Positions 32,456-53,400 of a DNA stretch of 64,000 nt are shown here, one piece after another. Every line of letters starts with the position of its first letter. Position 1 is the first letter of the stretch. Location of the stretch: NCBI RefSeq assembly GCF_035083965.1, contig NC_089725.1, positions 30,079,925 through 30,143,924 of the forward strand. Direction: 5' to 3'. The translations under genes were made by a program, and so were the position numbers. This DNA comes from Branchiostoma lanceolatum. Lineage: Eukaryota > Chordata > Leptocardii > Amphioxiformes > Branchiostomatidae. A model generated the notes under the pieces. That model ran no database searches, was not told where the DNA came from, and saw nothing but the letters and a program-made list of their open reading frames with translations.

Positions 32456-33509
32456 CAATTGTTCGATTTCTCAAGCTACCCACGTTCTCGATCTACATTA
32501 GTTAGCTTTTGATTATGGTTCACTCGAAAATAGTGACCCTCTATGTTTTAGCCACATCACTAACCTGATGTACCATCCATGGGTATGCAAGGTATCACTA
32601 ACTAGAGAACACATACGTAGACATATTTGTAATTCTTCCACATTTCCCGACATAAAAGCTATCTCACAAAACAAAGACAACAGCATGCCCAGGACAAAAT
32701 GTAGTGCCACTGCAATTCCAGGGAAAGACGCAAGGACGCCCATTTTCGACCTTGAACGTCGTCCCAACACCTACCCACGTACCAAGTTCCATCACAATCC
32801 ATCAGAGCTTCTTAATCTATTGCTGGACAAAATATGCGGAAACACAAACAAGCAAACAGACACAAAGAGAAACAAACAAACAAACAAACAGACGCACTGA
32901 AAAAATACTCCCATTTTCGATTTCACAGAGGTAACAACTCACTCGTTCACTCTATCATCATCAAAAACAAAATTACTAATGCTCCAGCAGGGAATGCCGG
33001 TTGTCAGTTTCAGTGCTAGAGGCAGGTGAGAATGTATCGAGAACGACAGTGGTTTTGTGTTTGTCTTTAACGTCATGCAGTGTCTTTGTTGGTTGGTTAC
33101 AGTCATAGTTTCACTACAATAACGCAATACGTGTATACAGAGTTCTTTCTTTCAGCACACTGACACATACACTGACACCCAAAATGACGAGAGGACTGCC
33201 TTTTACCACGACACCAGTGTAACTCAAGGTTTCGCCGATCAGACCATAACATAATACTATATATACATATACAGGCCTGGTAAAAATGAGGTACCACACA
33301 GAAGCATGGTTCCAAAGCGTCACCTAGCGGTTTTTTCATGACTCGGTGAGCTGAGCATTTGTGAAGCATATTCAGCAAAGAGAGCGAGAAATTTATCCAT
33401 GCCAATCTGAAATACCTGACCATCCTTCTCCTGTATCTCCGACAGTTTTCTTTACAAATCAGACGAATCAAGGTGAAGGTCTGAAACTTGTAAGCATTTC
33501 TACCAAATA

Positions 33510-33839
33510 TGCAGTTGCGTACTACAGAAGCAACACACGCACACATACACATACACACACGCACACACACACACATACACACGCGCACACACAGTTACGT
33601 ACTACAGAATCAACACGCACACACACACATACACACACACACACGCACACACACATGCACACAGTTACGTACTACAGAATCAACACGCACACACACACAT
33701 ACACACACACACACGCACACACACATGCACACAGTTACGTACTACAGAAGCAACACGCACACACACACACACTCACACACACGCACACACACACATGCAC
33801 ACGCACACACACACGCACATCACACACACACACATACAT

Positions 33840-33874
<35 letters not shown>

Positions 33875-33875
33875 A
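33510..33875. repeat. Minisatellite of 70-bp units embedded in (CA)n
   Basis: GTTACGTACTACAGAA begins units at 33593, 33663 and 33733, exactly 70 bp apart, with a diverged earlier unit near 33511. The rest of each unit is ACAC/GCAC/ATAC dinucleotide repeat. The array runs on into pure CA repeats to about 33875. Long Thr-His frames across it are artefacts of the dinucleotide repeat. Confidence 0.9.
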
Positions 33876-34558
33876 ATGTTAAGGCTAAAATAATAGGGAT
33901 AAGCGTAATGTACTACATGTGTTGTCATTTTTCTCGGGAGGGCACTGAACTGTTACTTAGTATTGTCTATAAACAGTACGTCATTACACATTTCTTTGAC
34001 AAGGGCGTTGAAGTGTTTTTCGCCAATTAGGTCAATCATCGCCGTTAGTTTAGCTTTTTGTGCTTTGCACTTTTTGTGGAGCACCACCACCACCGGCCGC
34101 CTTAGGCGTGCACCCTGGGCGTGATACCCAGACCGGGTCTTGCCCAGTAATATAGATACGATAAAAAAGAATAATGATGCGGTTTTCATGATTTCTGTGG
34201 ATGGGAAATTTACAAGACAGCAACATTAAACTTGTGGGAAAAATCAACATGAGCAACTTTGTATGATGCCGGCATCATTCGAACAAGTTTTATTTGTGAC
34301 TTTAAAACAACATCAATACTTTACAAAGTTTGAACAGCAATCTTGCTCATAAGACACCTTAAACAATACCAAAGTATTTATTTATTTATTTACCAAAGTA
34401 TTTAAAGAAATGATATAAAAAAAACAAAAGTAGCTATATCTTTAAGAATGTGTCTATACGGTACACTGAAAACTTGGATAAGCCTTGCAGACAGTCTTTG
34501 GTATTGAATTCCTATCCAAACAAAAATCTCACATGGCTTGGATCTTTTCATGAGGTTA

Positions 34559-34802
34559 AAGCCCCCTCTCACCGGACCCGCGGCACGCTGGCGGCATCGC
34601 TGCGGCCGATCGAATTGACAAAGCACTCAACGAATTTCATCGACAAAGAGCGAATCTTTTTAAGCTTTGTGTGTTTTGTTGTCTTTTTGGTCATACTTGT
34701 ACGTTTTGAATAATATTCCATTAGAAAGTCAAGGGTAACACAAATCCAATTTAGGACGCAGCGACGCCGCCAGCGCGCCGCGGGTCCAGTGTGAGGGGGG
34801 GC
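34559..34802. mobile_element. MITE with GC-rich TIRs and TTA duplication
   Basis: The left terminus (AAGCCCCCTCTCACCGGACC, then CGCGGCACGCTGGCGGC) and the inverse of the right terminus (GCCCCCCCTCACACTGGACC, then CGCGGCGCGCTGGCGGC) form imperfect inverted repeats of about 38 bp. A TTA trinucleotide flanks both ends (34556-34558 and 34803-34805), the target duplication typical of PIF/Harbinger elements. There is no coding capacity. Confidence 0.8.
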
Positions 34803-34822
34803 TTATGAAAGCAGCCCAGTAC

Positions 34823-34951
34823 TAATCTCCAAGCAGATCTATAGGTTGCGAAGACCGTATCCAACTGGTAGAAGAAGTATGTTTTGCAATACAAGCTCCT
34901 TCTTCCAGTTCGATACGGTCTTTGCAATCCATTGGGTCTGCTTGGAGGCTA
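34823..34951. mobile_element. Mutator-like MITE with exact 9-bp target duplication
   Basis: The element starts TAATCTCCAAGCAGA and ends with the complementary TCTGCTTGGAGGCTA. It forms a long snap-back through GAAGACCGTATCcaactg / ccagttcGATACGGTCTTtgc arms. It is flanked by identical GCCCAGTAC at 34814-34822 and 34952-34960. A 9-bp target duplication is characteristic of Mutator-like insertion. Confidence 0.85.
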
Positions 34952-35672
34952 GCCCAGTACGTTCCACATTACAGCGACAATGGCTGGATTTACAAATGCG
35001 TTTTTGGAGTTGTCTCCAAGTCGCGCAGTTAACTGCAAGTCAATCAAAAAAGCCCAGCCATGCATTGTCGAAGCATTGCACATAGTTAGTTAACACGACT
35101 CTCAGTCCTTTGCACGAGTCCCGATGATAGTAGTCTTTTGTGGTGGAAGGTGCAATATAACGTGCGATGATCGCTAGTATGGAGATGTGCTCTCAAAATA
35201 CTGATTACAAAAGGACACTTTATCCAACAATTCGAGGTTTTGCCTACATTCTCCGGGCGAGATGACGTTCTTTTCACTGTATATTGTATCAAATCACCAA
35301 CTAGTTTTGCATCAATGAATCGCTTAGCAGCTCACGTCTGAAAGACTTTGAATTGGTTGATCTAAAACTTCATTTTCCACTTCTCCGATTGTTGATGGTA
35401 ACACCTCTCTCCGCACACGTTTTGAAGTCTTGGAATTAGATCAGTGCTGGTAACGGCTTCATAGTTTTGCTGTGTCGTTTGCCATCCTGGCTTTTTGCGG
35501 CAGTTTTCCAACTGGAAATCGCAATGTTCCCGTTGATCGCCAGAATGACGGGTATGATGACACGGAAACCTCACGTTCAATTCCACGCATTCTCTCAGAT
35601 TTCACGTCGTAGCTCCATGGTGACAGTGTCTATGCACTTTTTTTCCACACATATAAATGTATTTTTCCAAAC

Positions 35673-44252
<8,580 letters not shown>

Positions 44253-44282
44253 TGACCTCTGACCTGGCAGGTTCAGAGGTCA
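44253..44282 (+). promoter_or_regulatory. Back-to-back pair of DR1 nuclear-receptor elements
   Basis: TGACCT-C-TGACCT (44253-44265) is a perfect DR1 on the minus strand. GGTTCA-G-AGGTCA (44270-44282) is a DR1 on the plus strand, with 4 nt between them. DR1 is the binding site for RXR heterodimers with PPAR, and for HNF4. The pair lies 136 bp upstream of the acyl-CoA synthetase start codon. Fatty-acid activation genes are classical PPAR/HNF4 targets, so lipid-responsive control is a reasonable inference. Confidence 0.65.
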
Positions 44283-44417
44283 GTCGTGCGGCGCGAAGCG
44301 AACTTTGACCGGACACCGGGCCGACACAACAACATGACAACCGGACCGGGACGCTAGTGTCAAAAAAATCAATTTTCACCGAAATCTTGTGCCTTCTTGA
44401 GTCGTCCGTGTCCCAAG

Positions 44418-47400
44418 ATGTTTTCCCTTCGCCTCGTGATTGCATCAGCCTGCTCCCGGGGTCCAAGGAAGCTCGTGCATTCTTCAAGACACTTCAGCAA
44501 GTCTTATCTTTTGAAGACTACCCCGATAACGTTATGGCGGTCCCAGCCGATTCTGGGGCAACTGGCATCGGTCAAAAGGTCAGGTAACGCTAGATGATGA
44601 CATCACAACAAGTTGATTAATTGACAGCACACAAAAAATATCAAGTCATTGGATGAGCAGCGATTTGCAACCGTTCTAAGCACACTTTTGGAAAAGAATA
44701 CACATAAAATCTATTCATTTTGTAGAGGGGGCGTGGTTGTAATGGTAGTGTATGCATTGTGCACAGTGAAACAGCAAATTCTAAATTTGATGTGTGCCAG
44801 CACTCGGTGATTTCTAAGGCATTCCTTACAAGCGTTACACTCTCACATTGTAATGGATTGTATTTTTGTTTGTTCCCAGGGCTTAGTCTGCAAAAGTACT
44901 TTGATAGTAACCTCCATTAACCCACCAGGCTACATAAATCCGCCACTTTAAAAAGCAGTGGGTTTGAGATCTCTCTAGTGCAGCACCCCCAGGTATGCAC
45001 AGTTTAGATATACAGGTGTGCACTGAACTAGGAGACGTTGGGTTGTAGATCTGTTTAGATGTATCTTTTCAGTGTGGCGGAGTTATGTTAGCCTCTATCA
45101 GGCTTCCGTCCTATCGTTGGGAAAATAGTAGAAATCAGCCGAGGTACTCCGCTATACAGGGTAGGTCAGCTATACAGTGAAGTTCCATTTCGATCAATAG
45201 GACGGAAGCCTGGAAGAGGCTGGAGCTATGTACCCTGGTTGAATTACTAGTATGTTAGCCCTTTTCACGCCTGTCTTACCTGTGCAGGTGTTTGCAGAGG
45301 TGTCACCTGTCTGCCCGAGGTCTGTCAGGTGAGGCCACAGGCCACGTCGTCAGCAGCAGCTACCCTGACGTACATATCCCCGAAGACCAGCACCTGGCAG
45401 AGTTTGTGCTCCAAGACTTCGACAAATATGGGCACAATGTTGCACTAGTACGTATATTTGTAGAAGAAACAAAATATATCAAACAGCTTCCGTTAATGCC
45501 CCTATCTTTCACCATTTGAATAGCTTACAAAAATCCATATCACTACTAAAATCAACAAACTCACTTACGATACAAAACGTGGGTCTCTTCATTTTCCACT
45601 GCCTTCAAAAAAGAAGTCAAACCCAACCACAACCATAGTCAACCTTAGTTAACTTAGAACTTTCACAGTAGACTAGATAGCTATTTTTGATTCCTATGTA
45701 TTTCCACGTACTTGTTTTTCTGCAATTAGCCTTCGGGCATGAACTTGCAATAAAGTTATGTTATAGAACCGCATTGTCATTGGTCAATGCTAAATAGGAC
45801 GGAAGAATGATTATATTTACAGTGCCTATATGTTTATTGTTTATTTTAAGATAAAACTATATGCCAAGGAGGTTACATTTCATCTTGCAGTTCCTTGTGT
45901 ACTGTGAGGACAGCCCACATTAGTTTCTGGGGGTAATGTCTGCCAATACAATTTTGCCTGGTACTCAAACAAGAATCAAGGCCTTCTCAAGAATGTCTCG
46001 GATGAGCTGACAAACACCTGGATTACTGATGTTGGATTACCCGTTACTCTTTAAATCCTGACATTTTGTGTGACACTGTAATGTAACTCTAAAGGTTCTG
46101 GGTTGAAAGCCCTAGTAGGCCCCAGTGTTGTGCACTTTGGGAAAGACACTAAGTCTTAATACACTATGCAAAACAAATGTGAAAGTGCTATCTTCCTTTT
46201 CCCTTTTTTTTTCTTTAATTAATTCATTGCATTTCAAGTATAATACAGTACATGTAGTAGGAAAACAAAGGTATACATAAAATGTAGACAGTGTAAAGAC
46301 AAAAACCTAAATAATATTCCAGAACAGTTTTTTTTCCCCTTTTTGCCTACTAGGTTGACGGACCCACTGGCCGATCCTACACCTTCTCTGAACTCAAGGA
46401 CCTCATCCGGCGTCTCAGTAGCGCCCTCACGCGGCTGGGCTTCAAACAGCAGGACGTGCTTGCCCTGTACGCCCCCAACCTGCCCGAGTATGCCATCGTC
46501 CTGTTTGCTGTTACAGCCATCGGCGGGATCATGACCACTGTGAATCCGCTGTATACCGTTGGTAAGAGGGCATAGGATATAGAAACATAATATTACTTTT
46601 GCACACATGATGCAGGCATATCTAGGCTGAAATGGTAAGATATGATATCATATGATATCAACAATTCACAGTGTTGTATTCAATAAGCTAGGTAACGGTA
46701 TGAAGTGTATGTGTAGTGTGATGCAGGGTAGTACCGGTATGTAAAGTTGAAGGCCCTTGGTCATTCTTTCTGTATTGCCAATGGCGTTCAACTTTACCGT
46801 GTTACCCACGATACATCACACTGCACACTTTTGTTGATATCGTATCTTATCATTTCAGCCTGGATATGCCTGCATGTGTGCAAAAACAATGAACCAGCTT
46901 ATTTTTGACATTTACAATGACTAAATCACAGAATTATTAGAACTTGGAATAGAATGACCCTGCCACCCTGCCACTCTTTTGTGAGTAAATAAAAACTATT
47001 ATTATAACTTGGTAACTGGTGAAAGATATTGATGGAAATAGCTTGATAGGATTTCTGTAGTGATGCCAGTGGTCTTTGACTTTAACATATTACACTGCAT
47101 CATACTGCACATGCGCACTTCAAACAATGAACTATCTTATTATTTTTGACATTTGCAATCTCAAATCACAGCCTGATTAGAACTTGGAATAGAATGACCC
47201 TGTCACTCTGTCACTCCTTTGTGAGTAATAAATCATTATGGCAACTAAAACTGATAAAAGATCAAAACAAGTGATGGAAAAAACTTAATATAAGATTCCT
47301 GTAATGATTGTTCTCAGGTGAACTGACCAACCAACTAACACACTCCAGAGCCCAGTACATCGTCACCATCGCTGACTTCGCAGAGAATGCCAGGAAAGCA

Positions 47401-50400
47401 AAGTCCAACTGTCCTGACGTCAAGGTAGGTTTTCCTAAATAAATCATACTCCAGCTAGTCTTATGATTTAGGATTTCTGGTGCAGTTTAGCTATGTTTTA
47501 TTTTTAAATTTTTGAGGGGGAGGCTGTATAATTCTTATTTGCTTGTTTATCATTGTGTTTATCACACAAACATCTGCACCACAATTTCATTTATAAGGTT
47601 GCTATAATATTTTGAAGACAGCCATATATATCTATTTGTTTGTTTATTATTTTCATTGTTGTTTATTTTGTTGCTTGTCATGTTCCGTTGCACAATTTTT
47701 GAAAGACCTATATAATCTAGAGTACAGCTGAGTGCTCCCAGACCTCCATAGTTATTCAATTATTTATTTTATTGTTTTATTTATTGTCTGTTTGGTCGTT
47801 TGCCATGTTCAGTTGCACATTTGAAGGAGGCCAATATAATCAAGGGTACAGCAAAAGGCACTCCGACCTCCTTAGTTATTCATTTGTTTGTTTCTTTGGT
47901 TGATTGTTTTAGTTCTTGTTTATTTGGTCGTTTGCTATGTTCTGTTGCACATGTGAAGGACATCTACATAATCGGTGGTACAGCGGAGGGCTGTAAGCCT
48001 CTCTCAGACCTGCTGGCGGACGACGGGTCGGCAATGCCGACGGACGTGAAGATCGACCCGCTAGAGGACATCGCGATCTTGCCCTACTCAAGCGGGACCA
48101 CGGGGCTGCCGAAGGGAGTCATGCTTACACACTACAACATTGTCGCCAACCTCTGTCAGAATAGGTGGGCTGAAGCAGTGACAAGTTTCACAGAGAAGAA
48201 TTCTCTGGCTAAACAGCTTTAAAACAGTCCTAGCCTCTACCATGCTCATGCACTATAATATCATCTCCAACCTGTGCCAAAATGTGACAAGTTTCACAGA
48301 GAAAAATACACTAAGTCTTACAGCTTTGTAATAGTGCAAACCTATGTTATGCTAACGCACAACAACATCTTCACCAACCTGTGCCAGAATAGGTGTGCCA
48401 GGTGGAGTCAAACACACTGTCTTGGTCTAGCTAAACAGCTTTGAAAGAGTCCTAGCCTCTGCTATGCTATAGTACTATAACATCATTGCCAACCTCTGCC
48501 AGAATTGCCAAATAACAACTCAAATCAACTTTGAAAATATTTTAAAATTACACTGTACTACATTTAATTTTTGCAAAAAACAAATCTACAAGGGGACTGA
48601 CTCATACGAGTGATGAATTTAAGGTATGAATTTAACTTTGTCAACTGTTGAAATTTCTTCCTCATCTCTCCCCATGTAGGGTGGAGGGGATCATGCTGCT
48701 GGATTGGCGGGAGGAGTGTCTGATCGGACAGCTGCCGTTCTTCCACATCTACGGGCTGGTGGTGATTCTGTTCAACTGCCTCCTGCAGGGCGTCAGGCTG
48801 GTCACGGTGCCGCGCTTCGAGCCGGAGTCGTTCCTCGGGTGTGTACAAAACTACAAGGTGGGTGAGAGAGGATTTGGGTATTAGCACACACAGACACACA
48901 TGTGCATGCATACTCAGATACACACTTTCATGGCATACTCAGATAAATACACAGTGAAGTGACTGAAAAAGTCAAACTTAATCTATTTAATAGGCAATTT
49001 CAATGACCGTTAGGTTCATGTATATTGTATGGGCGGGGCATTATGTTGTGAATGTGTAATGTTTATATTTAAGTTTCACTCACAGCTTTAGAGTATGTTC
49101 AGTTCGGCTGGTCACATATAGGTATTCCTCAGCTATATATATTTGTTGAACATTGAGCGCACTTACCGGTAACTACGTAAACTATACCTTTCTCATTAGT
49201 TTCTCCAGGTGAGCAGGTTCCTGTCACTTCTCTCTGTGGCCGTGTTCCTTGCCAGTATGCTAAACATGTACCCCATACTAGACAGCTACATGTAAAACCT
49301 CTTAAGCACAAGCCTGACAATAAACCAGTCTATCTCTGTAACAGTAACTACATCTTCCTATTTGTCCAGGTGACGAGGATCTTGACTGTTCCCCCCGTTG
49401 CTGTGTTCCTGGCTAAACACCCCATCGTGGACAGCTAAAGGCTCTCAAGCACAAGCCTGGCAATTTAGCTGTTTTCAGAGAACAAAGGAAACCAGTCTAC
49501 AACAGTAACTACATCTTCCTGTTTCCCCAGGTGACCAGGATCCTGACTGTTCCCCCCGTTGCTGTGTTCCTCGCTAAACACCCCATAGTGGACAGCTACG
49601 ACCTCTCGCTGATCAAGGAGGTGTTCTGTGGTGCCGCTCCCATGGGAACAGAAATCACCATGGCGCTAATGGACAGACTCAAGATACCCAATCACAGGCA
49701 AGGTCAGCATGCCAGTAGCTTTCAGTTGTCATGGCAACACCAATCACACGCAATGTTGGTATGCAAATAGCTTTCAGTTGTCATGGCAACACACAATCAC
49801 AGGCAAGGTCACCATGCAAAGAGTTTTTCGTTGTCATGGCAACACCCAATCACAGCCAGGTGAGAAGGCAAAGAGCTTTCATCTGCAGAAAATAACTGCA
49901 ACTCAGACCGAACTGAATCAGCTTAGTAAACAGATTAATGTATTATGTGGCAGAGAGTGTCGACATGTAATTCTCATATAGCAGTCATAGCCAATGCTGT
50001 AGGGTTGCTGTGAATTAGGGTTTTACCATGGGCAATATTGACCAATGGAGGCCATATATGGTATTGGAGCCTTTAAGTCAACTGCATTTCTAATTGATGT
50101 CTTTGCTAGTATTAAACAACTGCTTGTGATTGCTCCAGGTTATGGCCTGACAGAGACAAGCCCGATCGTTACCATTGGAAGAGAAGGAGTCTTTGTCCCG
50201 GGGTCCTTCGGAATTCTTGTTCCCAACACCAAGGCCAAGGTAATGAGTCATTACTGAGACACACACTTTCAAACAGCACAGAGACATTCCTTTCTTTTTA
50301 TTCAGTCGACGTATGACACTTTTTCGTTAGCGCTTAGTAGTGCAATGCAGCTTTGGCTATGGCTCACATTTCTAGCCAAGCACACAGAATCACCCCAACT

Positions 50401-53400
50401 CTTCTTGACAAGTGTGTTGGGTTCTTTAATGTGCAGAGGTTTGATTCTTGCGGCTAACGCCTGAAGCTCCCTCATACATAGGGCTGCTGGCTCTATGACT
50501 AATGCAATTCCTTACAGCAAGTAACCGAACTGGTATAGACATGGGCGGACCCAAACATGACTGAGTTTGTACTCCCCAATACAACATACAGATACATCAT
50601 AGTTCATGACTAGAGTAAGTTTTTTTAGCACTGTACATGTTCACTATTTCAACCATTCTATATTTACTGTCCATGACAGGTGATTGACACAGAGACAGGA
50701 GAAGCGGTGGGACCCGGGGACGACGGAGAACTGTGCGTCCTCGGGCCGCAGGTCATGAAGGGCTACCTCAACAACCCCGAGGCCACGGCCAGCACTATAA
50801 CCCCAGAAGGGTGGCTCCTCACAGGTGCGTGGAGAAATAAGTTGTTCCTGAACTTTGCTTCTTGGTTTTAACCTACTCCCTGCTGCCTAATCCCCAAACC
50901 CAGAGGCCACTATCATCATATACTACACAGAATACTACCATCGTCATCATTACATTGCAGGGCTCGAAATAGTGGGTGCATGTGCACCCAGTGCACCCAA
51001 AATTGGAGCTGTGCACCTAATTTTTGACTGTGGGTGCACTGGTGCACCTATATATTTTTGTAGCCTATAGGGTTAAGGTACTATTGTACACTAGTATACA
51101 GAATATTCTTGAGATGTAAGTATAAAAAACAGCATGATAACTTTTTGCTGTACTTTATTTAATGTATTATTTGTTTGAAATTTTAAAGTTAGCTATAGAA
51201 TTACAGATTGAAGTTCTTAAGAGAGGCAGCAGCGTTAAACTTTGTAATTATGTTCTGAAGAACATTCAACTTTATTTTATCTGGTGCACCCAAAATTCTT
51301 TCTGTGCACCCAATTTTTTGACTTGGGTGCACCAGTGTACCTATTCCCAAAGATGAATTTTGAGCCCTGCATTGTATACTGTTTAGCTATTAGAATGCAC
51401 ATTATTAGATTGATTGTTATTCATGTTATAGATAAGTTCTTTGAAATTGTTAGATATTAGAAATAGTCGATTGTTATGTATCTACAAATTGCCATACATT
51501 GTACCTGTTATAATTGTTGCACACTAAAGTTCTTCCTCTTCTATCAAGAATTAAGGTTAAACTTGTAATTTGCCAAAGCACTTGATGACTGATATGTCAT
51601 GATTTCTCCTTGACAATTGTAGAAAGTAAAAAAAGAAAGTAAAGCACTTTTTAGAACAATCATTGTTGACTTCCTCAGCAACATTTTTTGCTTTCAGCTG
51701 CCTTCATCAGAGTAAATGATGAAAGCAGCTGGAAACAACGGATTCAAAAACACAGCTTGAAGAAGATTGAATATGTCATTGACACTGTCTTGGAATGTGA
51801 CTGTTGTGATATGATTACATGTCCTTGTTACTTCAGTCAAGGACGGGATGTTTTTACCTGAGCACTTGTTTGCTTGCCTCTTTGTAAATCAGGATAGAAG
51901 AAAAAAAATGATATCAATAGGTTCTTATTTGGCTCAGAAATAAATGTATGAATGGTAGGCACGTCATTTCAGTGCAAATAAAGATGATGAAAAGATTGAT
52001 TGATTGATTGATTGGTGATCAAACTTTTCTTTTCAAGTATGTTCCAAATTATTGATTTTAGAGGGAATTTGTCACCATTGAATGTTGAGGCCAATTTCAA
52101 TATCATGTTATCTTCAAGCTGATAGTAACAGTATTTTACATTGTAATCTTTTGTGAAAGTGGGGCTTGTTAGTTTTCAGGTTGAATTGACTTACGTTTTG
52201 CTTGCACAACTCAGGTGACATTGTTCGTTATGACGAAGACGGGAACTTCTACGCCGTTGACAGGGTGAAGGAACTCATAAAGTACAAGGGTTTCCAGGTA
52301 AGACACAGCATGTAGATTTTGTGGATGATAACCTCTGTAGATTCCAAAATCTATTGTGAGAGCACAAAGAAAAGCAAGAAGAGCAAGAAACAAGATGCCC
52401 TTCAAAATAAATTTCAAGATTATTAATAAAGAAAATAGATGGATGAAAATAAATAAGAATTGAAGTGACAAAACATGGGACAAAACATGGTATCACAGTG
52501 AACACGTCTTTTATTCCTGTATTCAAGAAGTGCAGAAAGTTACACCTATAGCTTAAGTATCACTTTAACTATACTCAAGGCTACCATACTGTGTTACTTA
52601 AGTGTCACTCTTACAACTACACTCAAGGCTGCAAAACAACATATTTTGCCATTTTCGGTATTTTCGGTCATGTTTATCTTATCCGGAGGGGAACGAAATT
52701 TCACAAAATCAGTCAAAAAATTTATGCATGCTTCAAAAATTGTCATCCATCAAATTAACTTCCTGCAGCCTAAGACTCTGTGTGTGTCTCCCACATGGCT
52801 AAGCCCAGGTGCAGTCTGGAGGACAGGAGATACCACATAACCTTCATGGGGATGTTCCTACGCTCGGGAATTTCTGAATCGTGTGTTACGTGTGATAGTA
52901 TATTTGGGTGATAGCTTCAAGGCATTTCAGGCCAATGTCAGTTTAGAGTCATTTTTGCACAACTTTATGCATGTTTTAGAAGACAAATCACGAACAGCTT
53001 ATTCATTAATATTTCATCTCAAGACATCTGGGTTGCCATTTCAAATTAAGAAAGCTGATTTCAAAGAGGGCATACAGAACAAGACACATCCAGTCTGGTG
53101 ATGAGAGCCGTGGACTACAATTAGTGTTTTTAAAGTTACACAAATGTAAAGTTATGTGTTGTATAAACTGCTATAGATCTACATGTGACAATAAGTTTAA
53201 GATGAAGTTGTATATGGATACAGATACAGGAGCTGGCGTGTTATGCTGAAGGCTAGTTATACCGGCTATACAGATACAGAAGCTGGTGTGTTGTGCCAAA
53301 GGGTGGTTATACCGGCTGTACAGATACAGAGGCTGGTGTGTTATGCCAAAGGGCGGTTATACTGGCTGTACAGATACAGAAGCTGGCGTGTTACGCCGAA

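Noticed and set aside
33361-34030. Long Thr-His-rich open frames
   Set aside because: They are translations of the CA minisatellite in different frames, with no start context or homology.
49709-49981. 90-residue frame downstream of synthetase exon 7
   Set aside because: It reads across the 55-bp donor-junction repeats. The real protein continues at 50139 with GYGLTETSP in phase.
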